Under the pieces are notes generated by a model. That model had not been told where the DNA came from, made no database searches, and saw only the letters and a list, made by a program, of their open reading frames with translations. Positions 1 to 12,485 of a stretch of DNA of 64,000 nt are shown piece by piece (the stretch's first letter is position 1; the number at the start of each line of letters is the position of its first letter). The stretch is from Pascua guehoae (lineage: Eukaryota > Basidiomycota > Tremellomycetes > Trichosporonales > Trichosporonaceae), in NCBI GenBank assembly GCA_001600415.1, contig BCJX01000003.1, positions 2,480,761 to 2,544,760 of the forward strand, given 5' to 3'. The position numbers and the translations under genes are program-made.

Positions 1-1591
1 CGTACCGGCCAAACATGAGTGTCTGGCGCAGCTTGGACGCGTTGCCGTCGAGGTACCATGGCTTGACGCGGGAGAAATCGCAGCCGTGGGGTGACTGAGG
101 AATCGCGTTCAGGTTGGAAAAGACGTACTGTGCGTGTCAGTCGTGGAAAATAAATGGCAGCCACAGTGGTGGAGAAGCCGAAGACATCCATTGGGCAGAC
201 GACTCACGAGCACATGGTCCCAGTTCTGCATCTGCAGAATGTCGACGCCATCGACGATGAGAATCTCAATACAGCTGAGGATATCGGTACTCTTCTCCCT
301 CTCTGCGGCCATCTTGATGGCGAGCGGGGACGAGACGATAATGTCGCAGTCGAGGAGCTTTTCCTCGTTTGCCGGGGGCATGACGACACGCCATGCCTTG
401 CGGGTAATCTTGATGCCAAAGCGGAAATTGTCGTCCGTGTTGCCGGCAAAGCTCTCGCGGTGGTCGACGGGGTACTCTGCCTTTTCGGCGACGGGGTCCT
501 CGACGCCCTCTGGGAGTCCAAACGACTTTGTAAACGGCGCGCGGTTCTCGATTTGCACCCCCTCGCCCGCGAGCGGGAACACGTGCCGCGTGAGCCAGTG
601 CAGGGCCAGCGCGCGCGTCGGCAACAAGAGCAGCACCTTTGGCCGTGTAAACGCCTGGTCGCGCGGCGACTCGAGATCTCCTCCTTCGCCCGCCGCCGCG
701 GCGCGCGCCAGGCGCTCATTGTTGCGCACGATTCGCCGGCGCGTCTTGAGCACATGGTTGAGCGCGTGTGCTGAGGATGCCGCACGAAGCCCTTCCCGCG
801 CCGACGTGGGTGCAAAGGCCGCACGCTCCGACCCGTCCGCCTCGCCGTCCAAAGAGTGGGCGTACAGGTCCTCGTATGTGCCCAGGTGCGAGAGGAACGT
901 CGGTGCCAGTGTCGCCGACGACGACGCAAACGCCTTGGCTACAGATGGGACAATCTGCTGTCAGCAACAATGCGTGCAATACCCAAGACATGCCTCAGAA
1001 GGCCAGAGCTGGGGTGAAGATCTCCCGTGAAAAATGAACACGCTAGCTACTCACCCTCGCCTTGCCCTCCACTGCGGGTGCGTCACCTGGCCGCTGCTCA
1101 ATCACCCTCCCCAACCCCTTGAGGCTGCTGCGGTGCGTCGTCCACGACCCGGCCTCGTCGGCCGCCACCGCTTCCGGGGTGAGCACGGCGGGCGCGGCGC
1201 CAAAGTGCGAGTTGAACGTGTCGGCATCCGCCTCGTCGTCCGAGTCGGCGCCGTCCTCGCCTGCCGTTTCCTCATTGTCCGCCTCGGCTCCGCTCTCGCC
1301 CCCTGTCCCATTTCCATTGACGGCCTCCTCGGCAATCGCCACCTCCTTGCCCTTCTTGATGCCTCCTTTCCGCTTCTCGCCGCCCTTGTAAGTGCTTCCG
1401 CTCGGCCCGACCTCGCCGCCAAACACGACGCTCCGCCGCCGTTTGGGCGCCTGCTGGTCGTCTCCGCTCGCGCTCTGTTCGCGAGACATTGAGGGGGAGC
1501 GGAAGCCCCCGGGCTGGTCGAGTGCGCGCGGGCGCTTGATCGCGCTCACGTTGAGCAGCGTGAGCAGCTTGACCTCTGTTAGACTCGTCAT
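1..1591 (-). CDS. UTP25: UTP25-like U3 snoRNP / SSU processome protein (3' part outside window)
   Basis: Homologue of Utp25 (animal Def), a helicase-like but probably inactive component of the small-subunit processome needed for 18S rRNA maturation in the nucleolus. Model: complement(<1..127, 208..954, 1055..1591); the introns at 128-207 and 955-1054 have GT-AG ends and keep the frame. The first ~170 residues are acidic and Ser/Glu-rich with a basic patch. Exon 2 carries the family core: an [13 protein letters not shown] segment, [29 protein letters not shown], the [11 protein letters not shown] block, [33 protein letters not shown]. Exon 3 continues with [20 protein letters not shown], where the family has a very similar stretch. 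The start at 1591 is the first ATG of the frame. The C-terminal half lies beyond position 1. The helicase-like motifs are degenerate, as is usual for Utp25. The family assignment is firm. Confidence 0.93.
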
Positions 1592-1968
1592 GGTCGTCGT
1601 GCGTGTGGTGGTGGTGGTGATATCCCAGTCGTGGTGGTTGGGCGGTTTTGTGTTGTGGACGGTCGCTCAATGATGGCGGTGGAGGCAGACCTTCCTTGCA
1701 CCAGCCCAAATCTTCGAAGACCAACATTTTGCTTCCGTCCGACCTCCATCGCGTCTTTGGGTGGCGAATCGGTAGCACCTCTGCCCACATGTCGTGTGCA
1801 CCACCGCCCAGCGTACGCGCCTTGTCACAGCGGCGTGCCCTACTGCAAAATCAACGGCCCATCATTGTCCTCTCGCCTACTATTGCAGAAACCCCTGTAC
1901 TGCAGACACCATGACCACCCATATTATCACTGCCACACTTGCATGAGATGCTACTACTTGCTCTTGGT
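1592..1968. other. Intergenic, upstream of UTP25 and downstream of ARS2
   Basis: 377 bp between two genes on the minus strand. It must hold the UTP25 promoter and the ARS2 3' UTR. A GTG/CAC-rich stretch lies at about 1597-1640, immediately upstream of the UTP25 start. No coding exon is supported. Confidence 0.5.
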
Positions 1969-4632
1969 CTAGTACGGAAGCCCGCCACCACCACCACCTC
2001 CCGGCTCGTCCAAGTCGTGGTAGCTCAGACGGCCCTTGCGTGCGCGTGGGTCCTCGGCACCGGGAGGGGGAGGTGGCAGCCCATCCGAGTCAAAGTCGCG
2101 GGTTTGACCCTTGCTCGTGCTGGGGCTACCACTCGCGCCGCCCGGTCCGGATCCACTGCCGCCATGCATCATCATCTGCATGTGCATCATCATCATCATC
2201 TGCTGCTGCATCGCCATGTTGAAGCCAGGCTGGCTGGCAGCAGCAGCATTGAACATGGCCTGGCTGGCCTTGCTGGGGTTGAACGCCGGGAGGGTGGCCG
2301 GTGTTAACGGGAGCTGGTCATCGACAGACGCAGGCGTCGTACTCGAGGGCTGTAAGTGCTGTGGGTCGATTGCAAATGCGTTGAACACGGCGAGCTGATC
2401 GTTAGCTCAGCGTCGGAACGCTTCCAACTCACCTCATCGAGCTTTTCCCTGACAACCTCTGGGTGCTTGCTGATAATGTGCTTGATGACGTACTCGGGCG
2501 CGCGGAATAACTTGGTGCACTGCTTACAGCGGTACTTGTCCGCGTCCTCCTGCTTGATGCACGGCGCCGTAAGGCGCTTGGTTTCGTCGTCCAGATCACG
2601 ACCTCCGTACTCGACAACATCCGAGTCGTCCTCGATGAGGGAGCGAACCTTGAGGTCAAGGTTGTCCAGCCAACGCTCATCGTTGCTCTTGGACGGGAAG
2701 GTGTACCGCTTCGGGTTGGCTTGTTGTCCTGTCGCCGCCTCGCGCTGCTCGCGATTCTCGCCCTCGCGTGCTTCGGAAGCGTCATTGCCCTCCTGCTCGG
2801 GCTCGGGCTTCTCCTTCTCAGCACGCTCCTCGTCGTCCCCGTTCTCCTCAACAGGGGGAGCTTCCTCAATCTTCGCACGAAGGTGGCCAACACATTTGCG
2901 CTGCAGCTCCTCGGGGAATGCCGTGGGCACAACGCAGTAGTAGCAGGTGTTCAGGCCGTGGCGCAGGTACGCGAGGTACTGGTCGAGGGTGATCTTGGCC
3001 TACAGTGTCAGCGCAGAACCACATAGAAAAGGCTTACCTTGCGCATACGCTGCTCCTCGTCGAGCTCATCACCATCCAGGCCATCACGAGCCAAGATGCG
3101 GGCAATGACGTCGTCCACAGCCTCGCTCCCGCGCTCGCGCAGGCGAGGAGTAGTGTCCTTGGACTGTTCCGCTTTTGGTTGACTCGCCTCACCTTCGCCC
3201 TCGCGCTCTGCCTCTCCCTCACCCTCTCCCTCGGCCTTGACCACTTCCGCTTCCACTTCGGGTGGTGGCGACGACTCTTCGAGCAGCTCCTCCTCCAGCT
3301 TGAGAGCGATCTCACGTGCACGAGCCGCGTCTGTCTCCAGGCGCGGCAGAGAACCAGCCACGGCGGGAGCCACGCGGATGCGGCCAACAATAGGTGTCGC
3401 ATTGACGCCCATGTGGAAGGTGAAGCCGTCAACCTGTCCGTTAGCGCGATGCCCACCAGGGTCTTGCTCAATACCTACTTTGGAGCCATCAATGGTGTTC
3501 ACCACCTCCTCCACCTTGACGCCCTCCTCGTACTGCGCCCACCCAACACGATGGAACGCCCTCTTTGCCGAGGGCTCGGACAACGCGAGCCACTGGAACC
3601 CAGGGTGCTTGCCAAAGACACGCTCCAGGTCGACGCGCCGCGTGCTAGGCGGGACGGTCTTGACGAACACCTGCCCTGGACGCGGAGGAACCTCGAGGCG
3701 AAGAGGGTCAAAGGCTTCATCCCCCAATGCACGGTCGAGGCCCTCTGGCTCATGGTCAGGAACCTTGTTGAACTCGTCTGCCAGTATCAGTATGACGCTA
3801 TGTTTGCGTGGGAAACAGATAAACACTCACCGTTCTGGTCATAGTTGACCGCATCCCATTTGCCGTCCTTGAGCTCTGACACGTATTGTTGAACAGACGG
3901 GACACGTCCTTGGCGGTTAACGCGACTACGGAGTGTGACGGCGTCCGAGTCCGGCGAGTACCGTTCCTGGAACCAGGCTTCGTCCCGGTGCGTCAAGTAG
4001 ATGGTGAACAGCTCCCATGTCAGCAGGGACTCGTGGTACACACTTGACTTGTCTCACCTGCCTCGAGTGGTACTCTTTCCTGTACCGTTCGTAGCGCTTG
4101 GCCATGCCATGTTTCTCGACAAGGACGGATTCGGGGAGAACACCCTTCTCAACCTCGCTGCGGATGCGCCTCAAGTCTTCGTCGTCATCCCTTGCCGTCT
4201 GGGGATGGGACGCGCGGAACCACTCGGCAAACTGCTTGAATGTAAGGAGGTAATCCAGACTGGCTGGGTCTGGTAGGGGGTGCGGGCCACGGGGACGAGG
4301 AGGCGAAGGGGAGCGGTAGCGCGCGCGTTGGTGAGAGTACGACGGAGAAGGGGAACGACGCCGCTTGCGGTCTGATTCAGTTAGCTACAACTCTGGCACT
4401 TGAAAGGTTCACCATAGTCGTCCGCCCAACGGTCGTCATACTCCCGGCGAGAATCCCACGGCCGGTCAGGTGTGCCCTCAAAGCCGCGCGGTGCGTCAAA
4501 GTGAGGGGGAGGATCGGCATGGCGAGACGAAGAGAACGAGCTGCGAGAGTAGCCCCCGCGGTCCTCGCGTTCGGGCGACCGCACAGGCGACCCCGAGTCG
4601 TAGGGCCGAGTAGGAGGGGGGTAACCGGACAT
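1969..4632 (-). CDS. ARS2: ARS2/Serrate-type zinc-finger protein (cap-binding complex RNA effector)
   Basis: Homologue of ARS2/Serrate (fission yeast Pir2), which links the nuclear cap-binding complex to RNA processing, RNA decay and small-RNA or heterochromatin pathways. Model (800 aa): complement(1969..2394, 2433..2999, 3038..3433, 3479..3777, 3831..4011, 4058..4371, 4413..4632). In order it shows an Arg/Ser-rich N-terminus; a conserved helical region with LFTIYLTHRDEAWFQERY; an RRM-like domain ending near GQVDGFTFHMGV; the LRHGLNTCYYCV segment with its EELQRKCVGHLR continuation; a C2H2-type finger (YRCKQCTKLFRAPEYVIKHI plus a further His); a Met/His-rich stretch; and the conserved C-terminal SYHDLD followed by a Gly run. 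The 45-nt intron 3434-3478 is a multiple of three and stop-free, so its retention would add 15 residues. Intron 3000-3037 is only 38 nt. Start: first ATG, after which the Ser/Pro/Arg-rich N-terminus runs uninterrupted. Confidence 0.92.
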
Positions 4633-5590
4633 GGATCGAGGATGCGATGCAGGAAGGGTTCAGTTTCTGTAGACCGCGTCCTGGACGTCTGTCGTAATCA
4701 AGGGCGAATGCGTTTATCGATACGAATGCGGGGAACGATTGCACGCCGCGCGTCTAGCGACAAGAACCCTGGTCGCAGTGCAGGGTGCGTGTCGAGATGC
4801 CGAATGGGCGTGTTAGGTAGAAGGTCGGCCTTGTGTGAGAAGAGGCTAGCGGACCAACAAGGACGACGGCGGCGGCGACAATGACGACGGCGACGACGAG
4901 GAAGATGGAGTCTGGTAGTAGCAGGCGGCGTGCACGACCTTTGGTTGAGGCCCATTGATTCATTCGGTTGAATCGACAATGACCCAAGTGACTTGCCAAA
5001 GTCTCAGGGCAGACCATGCGGAAGACACGTGGCGGAAACAGTATAGCTCCGACATGTGGCGATTCAACCCATCACTGGAATTGGTCGACTGACTGACCGG
5101 ACGGCCGGAGCCGATGGTGCGCGCAGTGCGTGTGCGATATTCGACAAGGTTATACAGGTATTCGACAAGGGTCATTGATTTCGAAGAGGGAGGGGAGGGC
5201 GCGGCAGTGTGCGGCTAGCTAACGAGGGCCCCGCAGCCCTGCAAGGACAATAGCTATCCCACCCAAGATCAAACATGACAATATCGAATGCAGACGGCGC
5301 GTTTGTCGCGCATAGCGCCCCATGTCGTCACTCACTGACGCCCCGTTGCCCTCTTGTGCTGCATACCAGGCGACGCCCCGGCCTGCCCGGTGAATGATGA
5401 TGCCACCTGATCGACCGGACACATCCATGCCGTCTGGGGACCCACCAACAGTGTGCCTTGCCTGCCACTTTGGTATGCACTTATCAGCACGACTCAACGC
5501 TCTTCTCCCCCTCCAACGCATCGCATCCCATCGCATCCCATCGCATCCCACTACCCAGACCTTGTTGCCACCCACAGCTCAACTATCACC
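4633..5590. promoter_or_regulatory. Divergent promoter region of ARS2 (-) and the NIPSNAP gene (+)
   Basis: 958 bp separate two divergent starts, so both promoters should lie here. Just upstream of the NIPSNAP start, at about 5519-5550, is a short direct repeat of CGCATCCCAT (three copies), probably 5' UTR. No coding exon or RNA gene is evident. Confidence 0.5.
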
Positions 5591-6754
5591 ATGCTCCGCA
5601 GGTCCTTGATCACCCACCCCGTCAACGCAGCTCGACTCTTGTCGGTTGCTCCTCGCCGCGCGCTTCATTGCACTCCCATCGCACGCGAGCCACCAAACAA
5701 GCCTACCACCACTACCACCGAAGCAACCGAACAGAAGGACGAAGAGGCGGCTCCAGTGCGTGGATCACTCCTTGGCGTGAGTTTACGACGCCGATGTAGA
5801 TGGATGCTAACGTTCCAGGCCATCTTTTACGGCTCTGAGAAGGCGCGGGCTGAAGGCGATGTCAAGCTGTCCGACCACCAGCACTCGAAGATTGTAGGCC
5901 GCGGCAAGTATGTGCACGAGAAGATCACCCACGCCGTCCACCCCGGCCATCGCGACGAGTACCTTGCCGCCGCCGAGAAGTACTTTGCCACCCTCGTCCA
6001 AGACAGCGCCGAGCTCGGTGGCGTCAAGCTTTGCGGCAGCTGGGAGACTATTATTGGCTCGGTCGGCAACTTCGTCCACATCCTCGAATACGAAGGCCAC
6101 GCTGGCTACGATGAGACTCGCCGTACCTCACTCAAGAATCAGGTAAGCCACTACAGTAGAGTTTGTTTTGTCTCGGCGCTCACCGCCTCTCAGGCCCTGC
6201 AGGGGCATCTCAAGGACGTCCTCAAGCATGTCGACTCGCGCCAGCACCAGCTCATCTCCGAGTTCTCCTTCTTCCCTTCATCGCCACCGCATGACAGCGG
6301 GTACCCGGACGGAGGAATCTTTGAGCTCCGCACATACCAGTTGCTGCCAGGCAAGCTCCTCGAGTGGGAGTATGCTTGGCGCCGTGGACTGGAGGCCAGG
6401 AAGCGCTTCGTCGTAAGTGACATTCTCAGGGTACAGGTGACTGTGCTGACCGTGCGCTACAGCAACCCGTGGGTGCATTCTACTCGCAAGTAGGGCAGCT
6501 GCATGGTAGGTCCGAGTACCCAGTAAGAAGCTGACGTCCGCAGAGGTCCACCACATCTGGCAGTACCCAGACATGGCGACACGCAAGGCGACTCGCGAGA
6601 AGGCGTGGACGATTGGCAACTGGAGCCACACTGTTCAGGAGGTGCGTCGAGCGTGTGCATGACCATGACAACCTCTGACCCCCAGACCGGCAGGTTGACT
6701 ACTTCCATGAAGTCGACCATCATGGTGCCTACCAAGTGGAGTCCCCTGCGGTAA
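5591..6754 (+). CDS. NIPSNAP family mitochondrial protein
   Basis: Member of the NIPSNAP family, dimeric alpha-beta-barrel proteins mostly found in mitochondria; animal members act as mitophagy signals, and the fungal role is unsettled. Model (312 aa): join(5591..5776, 5819..6142, 6194..6412, 6463..6505, 6544..6641, 6686..6754). The N-terminus MLRRSLITHPVNAARLL is rich in Arg, Ser and Ala with no acidic residue for about 30 residues, a good mitochondrial presequence. Two NIPSNAP repeats follow: the first spans about residues 65-170 (GSWETIIGSVGNFVHILEY), and the second starts at GGIFELRTYQLLPGKLLEWE, the family signature, and includes VGAFYSQVGQLHEVHHIWQY and REKAWTIGNW. It ends in STIMVPTKWSPLR, typical of the family C-terminus. 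The ATG at 5591 was chosen because it gives the targeting peptide; upstream in-frame codons look like 5' UTR repeats. Confidence 0.92.
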
Positions 6755-8327
6755 TAGACGAAAGCATGAAGGCGCTAGCATGGGAAGAAGTCAAGCAAGG
6801 GTATACCCTGCACCAGAACCAGAACAGAGACGGATACTATGAATTACGTGAATCAAACTTGACATCCATCTAAACCTGGACCACGACGACTTGCACGACC
6901 GCGCGCCGATGCTCTGGAAGTCACACTGCCCGAGGCAATGGTACCTGGCTCGAGCTCTGGAAAGGGCACCACACAGGGTTGCAGTCCCGGGACCCAGGCC
7001 GCAATATGGGGCGCTTCCATTTCGCTGAGCACACGAGACACATCGTGCGGGGATCGCTGTCCGATCGCTGCCGGAGCCCGGAGGGCGCAGCCCTCATTGA
7101 CATCTCATCATGGACATTGTACACCAACGGCGTCTCGTACTAGTTGACGTTACCAATAACAGCGCTAACGATCTCGCTGATGCGTGGGGCTTGGGCGCTG
7201 AGAATGCCAGTGGACGGATAGGAGGAGACCCACGAAGTCTCAGCGTTCACCCCAACGACGCGGAAACGCCTTGAACAGCACCTTACTCTGGAGGTTCGTT
7301 ACCCAACTAGGGACGTAGAGATCAAACTATACTAATACGTTCTCTAAATGATTGTGCCTATGGGGCTGATACTGTACTAACTTTCAACCGCGTGTGCATG
7401 TATGCGAGCCTGCCTTCGATTTAGCGTCGAGTTTGTGGGTTGTGAGCACAGAGAGTAGGTTGTGTGGAACGCCCATTGGGTTTTCTGACACTGAGATATA
7501 GTCGACATGGGAGAGCACAATACGGGTTCGGCTTACCCCATAGTAGGCTGAAAGGCGTGTGTGAGTGGGTGGTAGACGAGGAAAACTTTTGTTCACGTGC
7601 ACAGAAGCACGGCGATCCGGCGATCCAGTGCCAGAGGTTGTGCAGCGGTGCAGGTTACATGTGGCAGGCGACTGTGGCGCTGTGGGTGTACCTGTGTACC
7701 TGTGTGTGCATGTGTGTTCCGCGCGCACCGCGCACCGGCCTGCTGGCCACGTGTGAGAAAGGTGGGATCTGATCGATCTGAATATCCGTTGTCTGTTGCA
7801 ACCTTCCTTGCCACCTTCCTTCCTTCCTTCCTTCGTTTCTTCCTTCCTTCCTTTTCCCAGCAATGGAGCGTGTGAGCATACAAGCCTTCCTTGATCGCTC
7901 GCGCGCTCGCGTTCCCTCTTTGAAAGCCCCCCGCCCGCTATCCTTCCTTTCATTCATTCTTTCTTTCTTTCTTTCTTTCTTTCAACTCTTCCACATTCTC
8001 ATCATCTCATTCTCATCATCATCATCCTCTTTCCTTTTCCTTCCTCATCACCATCGCCTACTCTTCCACTCTTCCCTTCCTCTTCCTCATCTCCGTCCAT
8101 CCTACCTGCATATACCCTCTCATCTCACCAAACCTCCAGCGGGTGGTGGAAACGTTTGTAGTCGCCGCCCGCTCCTCTTCAATCTTCCCTCCGTTCCTCG
8201 GTATTCGCCACCACCCTCTCCTTCGCATACCCAAGCAACAAGTGCGTGGGTTATCCATCCACACTCACGTGAGTTCTTCTCGACACTTTTTACAGCTGAG
8301 CTAACCCTCTCAAGAGACAACGTAAAC
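6755..8327. other. Intergenic region with pyrimidine-rich tract
   Basis: About 1.57 kb without a supportable gene. It contains the 3' flank of the NIPSNAP gene and the upstream region of the coiled-coil gene. Between about 7800 and 8110 the plus strand is a CT-rich tract (CCTTCCTTC and CTTTCTTT runs), as commonly found in fungal core promoters and 5' UTRs. Open frames on both strands are short and low complexity. Confidence 0.5.
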
Positions 8328-11300
8328 ATGTCCCGACCCCCGAAGAGTCCATCCGTAAGCTTCGGGTTCGCCAACCCCAAGGGAAGGGGCAGTCGGATGC
8401 TGCGCATTGCGCAAAATGCCCCGACCCCACGGGGGTCTCCCCTCGGCAGGCGTGTTTCTCCACCCGCCCACACGACAAAGCAACACCAGGGCCCATTCCC
8501 TCCCTCCGCCTTTCCAGAGGGTCAGGGTACCAGTCCACAGACGGAGGAAGGGACAAGTTCCTTCCCCAAAGACACTCGTCCTGTGGCGGGCGGCCATGGA
8601 AACCCTCGCACGGGCGTCGGTTTTGGAAGTCAGCCACTGCGTCAACGCCGCAAGAGTATGTATAGGTCCGTCGAGCAGCCCACCATCCCCACTACTCCCT
8701 CCACTCGTCGCCTCAACGAGGACAGCCATGCTGCGCAATCCATATTCCCGTCTGGGAGCGACCCTTCTCCTTCCCAGGACCGGCCACACACCCACCAAGA
8801 CGAAGGTCAGCGCTACAACATGGAGCCTCAGTCACCGATGTGGCGTCAGGCGGAGTTTGTTCCCCAGCAACATGATCCCTTTTACCGGGAGGAGACAGGC
8901 GACAATCGAGCCCATGACCATGAGTGGGACAATGTCGCGGAGCTTCCATTCGACCTTCCTCATCCGTCCCTACGCGCCCATCGCCCACCGAAGGCACCCC
9001 TAGCGGCCCCACCGACTCGTGCTCCTGCCCCCTACAACTCAGGCCGCAACCCCGGGCCAGCTTCCCAGCAACTACTTAATGCTGCCCAGGTTGCTGAAGC
9101 GCTAGAGAAACGCATTTCTGACCTGGTAGGCAAAGAAGAACAACCCGAATCAATTCTGACGTGCCCAGGAAGAGGAGCTTGCCCAAGAACGCTTCAACTC
9201 TGGCAATTCCGAGCGGACCAATGCAGGGTTGCAACTTCGCATTTCAGAGCTCGAGTCTCAAATCGCCAACTTGCAGTCTGAACTTCTTGCAGCGCAAACA
9301 AAAGCTGAGACAAGCGAGAAGTCACTCAACAACTTTAAGGAGGGATTCTATGAATATAAGACTAAAGTGTAAGGTTGCGTACCGCTGTACATCCCTAACT
9401 ACCCCAGCGAGAAGGAGCAGCAAGCCACGGTCAACGGGCAGACCGATCTCTCTCAGCGGCTGGAGACCGCGAATGCCGCGGTCAACACTGCACGCCAAAC
9501 GGTCGCCCAACGTGACGACGAAATTGCGGCTCTCAAAGGAGGTTGGTCATGCGACACATTCAAGTGATACTAACAGTAGCCGTGGAGGCCGCGGCAGCTG
9601 TCCGCGACGAGGTCGTGGACAAGCTCGAACAAGCTGGAGAGGAACATCGTCGTAATATTGAGGACCTCAAGAAGAGTGAGCCGCTCATGTCTGCCAGGCC
9701 AATCACTTACATGCAGCCATCGCGGACCAGAAGAAGGATCTGGAAGCAGCTCAGCGTCACAAGTACGTGCCATGAACCTGCTGGGATATTAACACGTAGC
9801 GAGCAACTTGTCCAGCTCCACGAAGTCGTCACTGCCTCGTTGGGAGACTGCAAGCAATTCAGCGACAGCGTGAAAGCGTGAGTGACATTGTCCATTCTCA
9901 TTATACTGACCACAGCGTCACTGAGAGTGGACTGCTGTCTTCGGAGACGCTTGAGATGCTTCAAGAAGCTGTGGAGCAGTGAGTGCCCATGACTTTTTTT
10001 TCATGTTGAATGTGTTTCTCACACGAAGCGTGAAAGCCGTTGGCCCTGCAAACGAGAGGACTATCGAAGCACTTCGGGCCCAACTGGACGATGCGCTGCA
10101 GAAGCTAGAGGAGTCGGAGGATGATACTGCCAACTTAAAATCATCGTTAAACCATTCGGTGGAAGAGATCCAAGCGTGAGTGACTCCTTCGGCCTTCGTC
10201 CTCGCTTCCTCCTGCCCTCTGGTCGTAACTGACATATAGACTGCAGGAGAGCAAGAAGGATATCGATGAGTCCCTGAAGCAGGAGCAGCAGCGCAACGAA
10301 CACCTTACTCAAGCTGTCAAGGATCTCAAGTCGGAGCTTTCAACGGTGCGGGATCAACAAAGGTCAACCAACGAGGGAGCAGCAGCCGCCACTGCCGCCC
10401 ACGAAGCCGTCAAGGTTCTGTACGACGATGTCGTCCGTGAGAGGGACAGCCTCAAGGCAGCAATAAGTGCCCACCAAAAGGAGTCCGAAGCGCGCAACGA
10501 GTCTCACCACAAAGAGATGCAGGTATGTTTTCGGCAAATCTTTATAATATAATTTCAGCTGACAGTCCACAGAAGCTCAGGGACACTATCACCCAGCGCG
10601 AGGTCGAGCTTGCGGCGGCAGCAACATCGGTAAAAGAGAAGGCTGTAAGTGGAGCTCAACTGTCGCTGCCTGACGCAGCAGGGAGTGGTGGAGCACTCCC
10701 GCAAAGAGGCTAGCCTGGCACGGCAGGCTGTCATGAAACGCGAGAAGGAGCATTCGAACATGGAGGGACAGGTAACAACCCTCAAGGTGAGTGTTTGGTT
10801 TCGAGAATTGCTTTGTTGCTGATATGTCAGGAGCTCAACTCGGCTCTGGAGGGAAAGGTTGTTGCTCTCCAGGAGCAGCTCGAAGGGGCCAAGGCAGCAG
10901 CCAGGAAGGGTGGCGAGGTAGGCGATCTGCAGTTGAAGGCAAGTACATTTAAGCTCTTTTTTATTTTATTAAGCTTACCTCAGATCGTTGCTTCCAATGC
11001 TCGCGTCAAAGAGAAGGAAGTCGAGATGGACAAGCTCCAAACTCGTATCCGCGGCCTCGATCAGGAAAACGAGAGCGTCGAGAAACTTCGCGATTTAGTA
11101 AACACCACTTGATTGTTGGCAGTGCTGACCACAGCTCGACCTCAATGCCACCGATCTGGTCCAGGCCAACTCACAGCTCGAGGCCAAGGAGGCTGAGGTG
11201 CGCAAGGTCCGCGCTGAGCTCGACCAAGTCCGTTCAGCCCAGCCACAGGGCTCGATTGTCGAGCGTTGGCGCAACGACAAGTTGGTGAGTAACTGCATTT

Positions 11301-12190
11301 TGAACTTGTCCATTTTGAACTTTGCTGAGTCAACGCAGACGCCCGCCGAGAAGGGTAAGGTTCACGAAGGACTTTCCTCGCTAACAACCAAGAGCTTGTA
11401 GAGTCCATTAATGGTGAGGTGGAATTGTCAAAATCGACTCGAATCAGAGCTCACTCCTCAGCTTCTCACCTCCAAGAGCACCATGAGAAGGGTAAGTCAC
11501 AAATAGGATTAGCGTAGCGCTGACATTATAGACAATAAAATTCACAAGGTATATCATCACCTTTTGCGACCTGCTAACACGGAAAGCTCAAGAACAGACT
11601 TTTGAAGGTGACCGCCGAGATGGACGACATGAAGCTGCAGAAGGCGACGGCAAATGCGGTATGTCTTTGAGAGGGGCTGTGACCGGGCCAGCTAACACTG
11701 CATAAGGGACAAACTTCGGATACCCACGAGTCTTCGGTATGGAATAGAGGGCATGGGAGGTTGCTCAACGTGAAGCTCATGTCCCAGTTAACGGTGCCGG
11801 CCGAGTCGGAACGGCTTGAGTCGCCCTTGTCCGATGCAGTGAGTTGCCCCGCCACAGTAATCCAACCAGCTCACACCCAGCCTGAACCCCTCCGTGCCAC
11901 CCAGGGGCGGAAGAAGCGCACCCTCCAGGACACCACCGAACGGGACGAGGAAACGTCTCGCGGCAAGCCGCCACGCAAGAAGGCAGTCAAGCCTTCGCCT
12001 ACGTGGTCGACCGAGGGCAACGCCACGGCGGGCAGCAGCAAGGTGGGGTTGATAGTCGGCAAGCCACTGACGCCAGAAGGCCGCTGGGAGCTCAAATGCG
12101 CCTTTCGCTTCACAAGTGCCCCCTGTGCCCCCTCCCGCCTCGCAAGGCCTCCCGCCGATTTCTCAAAACAAGCGTAGGGGCCGCCGCTGA
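8328..12190 (+). CDS. Long coiled-coil protein of unknown function, 21 exons
   Basis: Not recognised as a named family. Model (730 aa): join(8328..9125, 9169..9368, 9408..9541, 9577..9675, 9717..9762, 9800..9877, 9916..9978, 10029..10175, 10240..10522, 10573..10644, 10679..10786, 10831..10917, 10984..11097, 11135..11284, 11339..11354, 11393..11491, 11532..11548, 11587..11658, 11707..11838, 11881..12042, 12077..12190). The phase closes at every junction. Residues 1-260 are disordered and Pro/Ser/Arg-rich (SPSVSFGFANPKGRG near the start). About residues 255-640 are heptad-like and rich in E, K, Q, L and A (LQLRISELESQIANLQSELL). The tail is basic (RGKPPRKKAVKP, then NKRRGRR). The layout resembles synaptonemal-complex transverse filament proteins (Zip1/SYCP1), but any coiled-coil scaffold would look alike. 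The donor at 10917/10918, the reading through 11734-11790 and the last intron (12043-12076) are the least certain points; without that last intron the frame stops at 12177. Confidence 0.72.
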
Positions 12191-12485
12191 ACCGCTGTGG
12201 CCACCGAACCGTTCTGCCCCATTGCACCCCCTATCTGCACTCGTCCCCTGTTGCGCCACGCGAATCGCGCACTCAATTCCATACGTCACTGTACAGTAGA
12301 CCATGCCATGTACGCGCCATTGCGCCACTACGTCGAACCAAACAAGCTGCAGACTGTGGCACGCTACCATGCTCTGCATGCACATTGCTGTCCACACTCT
12401 ACAGATACAACCTCGTGCATTACTCTACTCAGTAGTACGCACTCACACATTCTCTGACAACCTTGTGCACACTGCACTGCACACT

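Noticed and set aside
7384..7957. Minus-strand open frames of 100-190 codons in the 7-8 kb region
   Set aside because: They are products of the CT-rich tract (Lys/Arg/Glu/Gly runs) and are best explained as upstream sequence of the coiled-coil gene.
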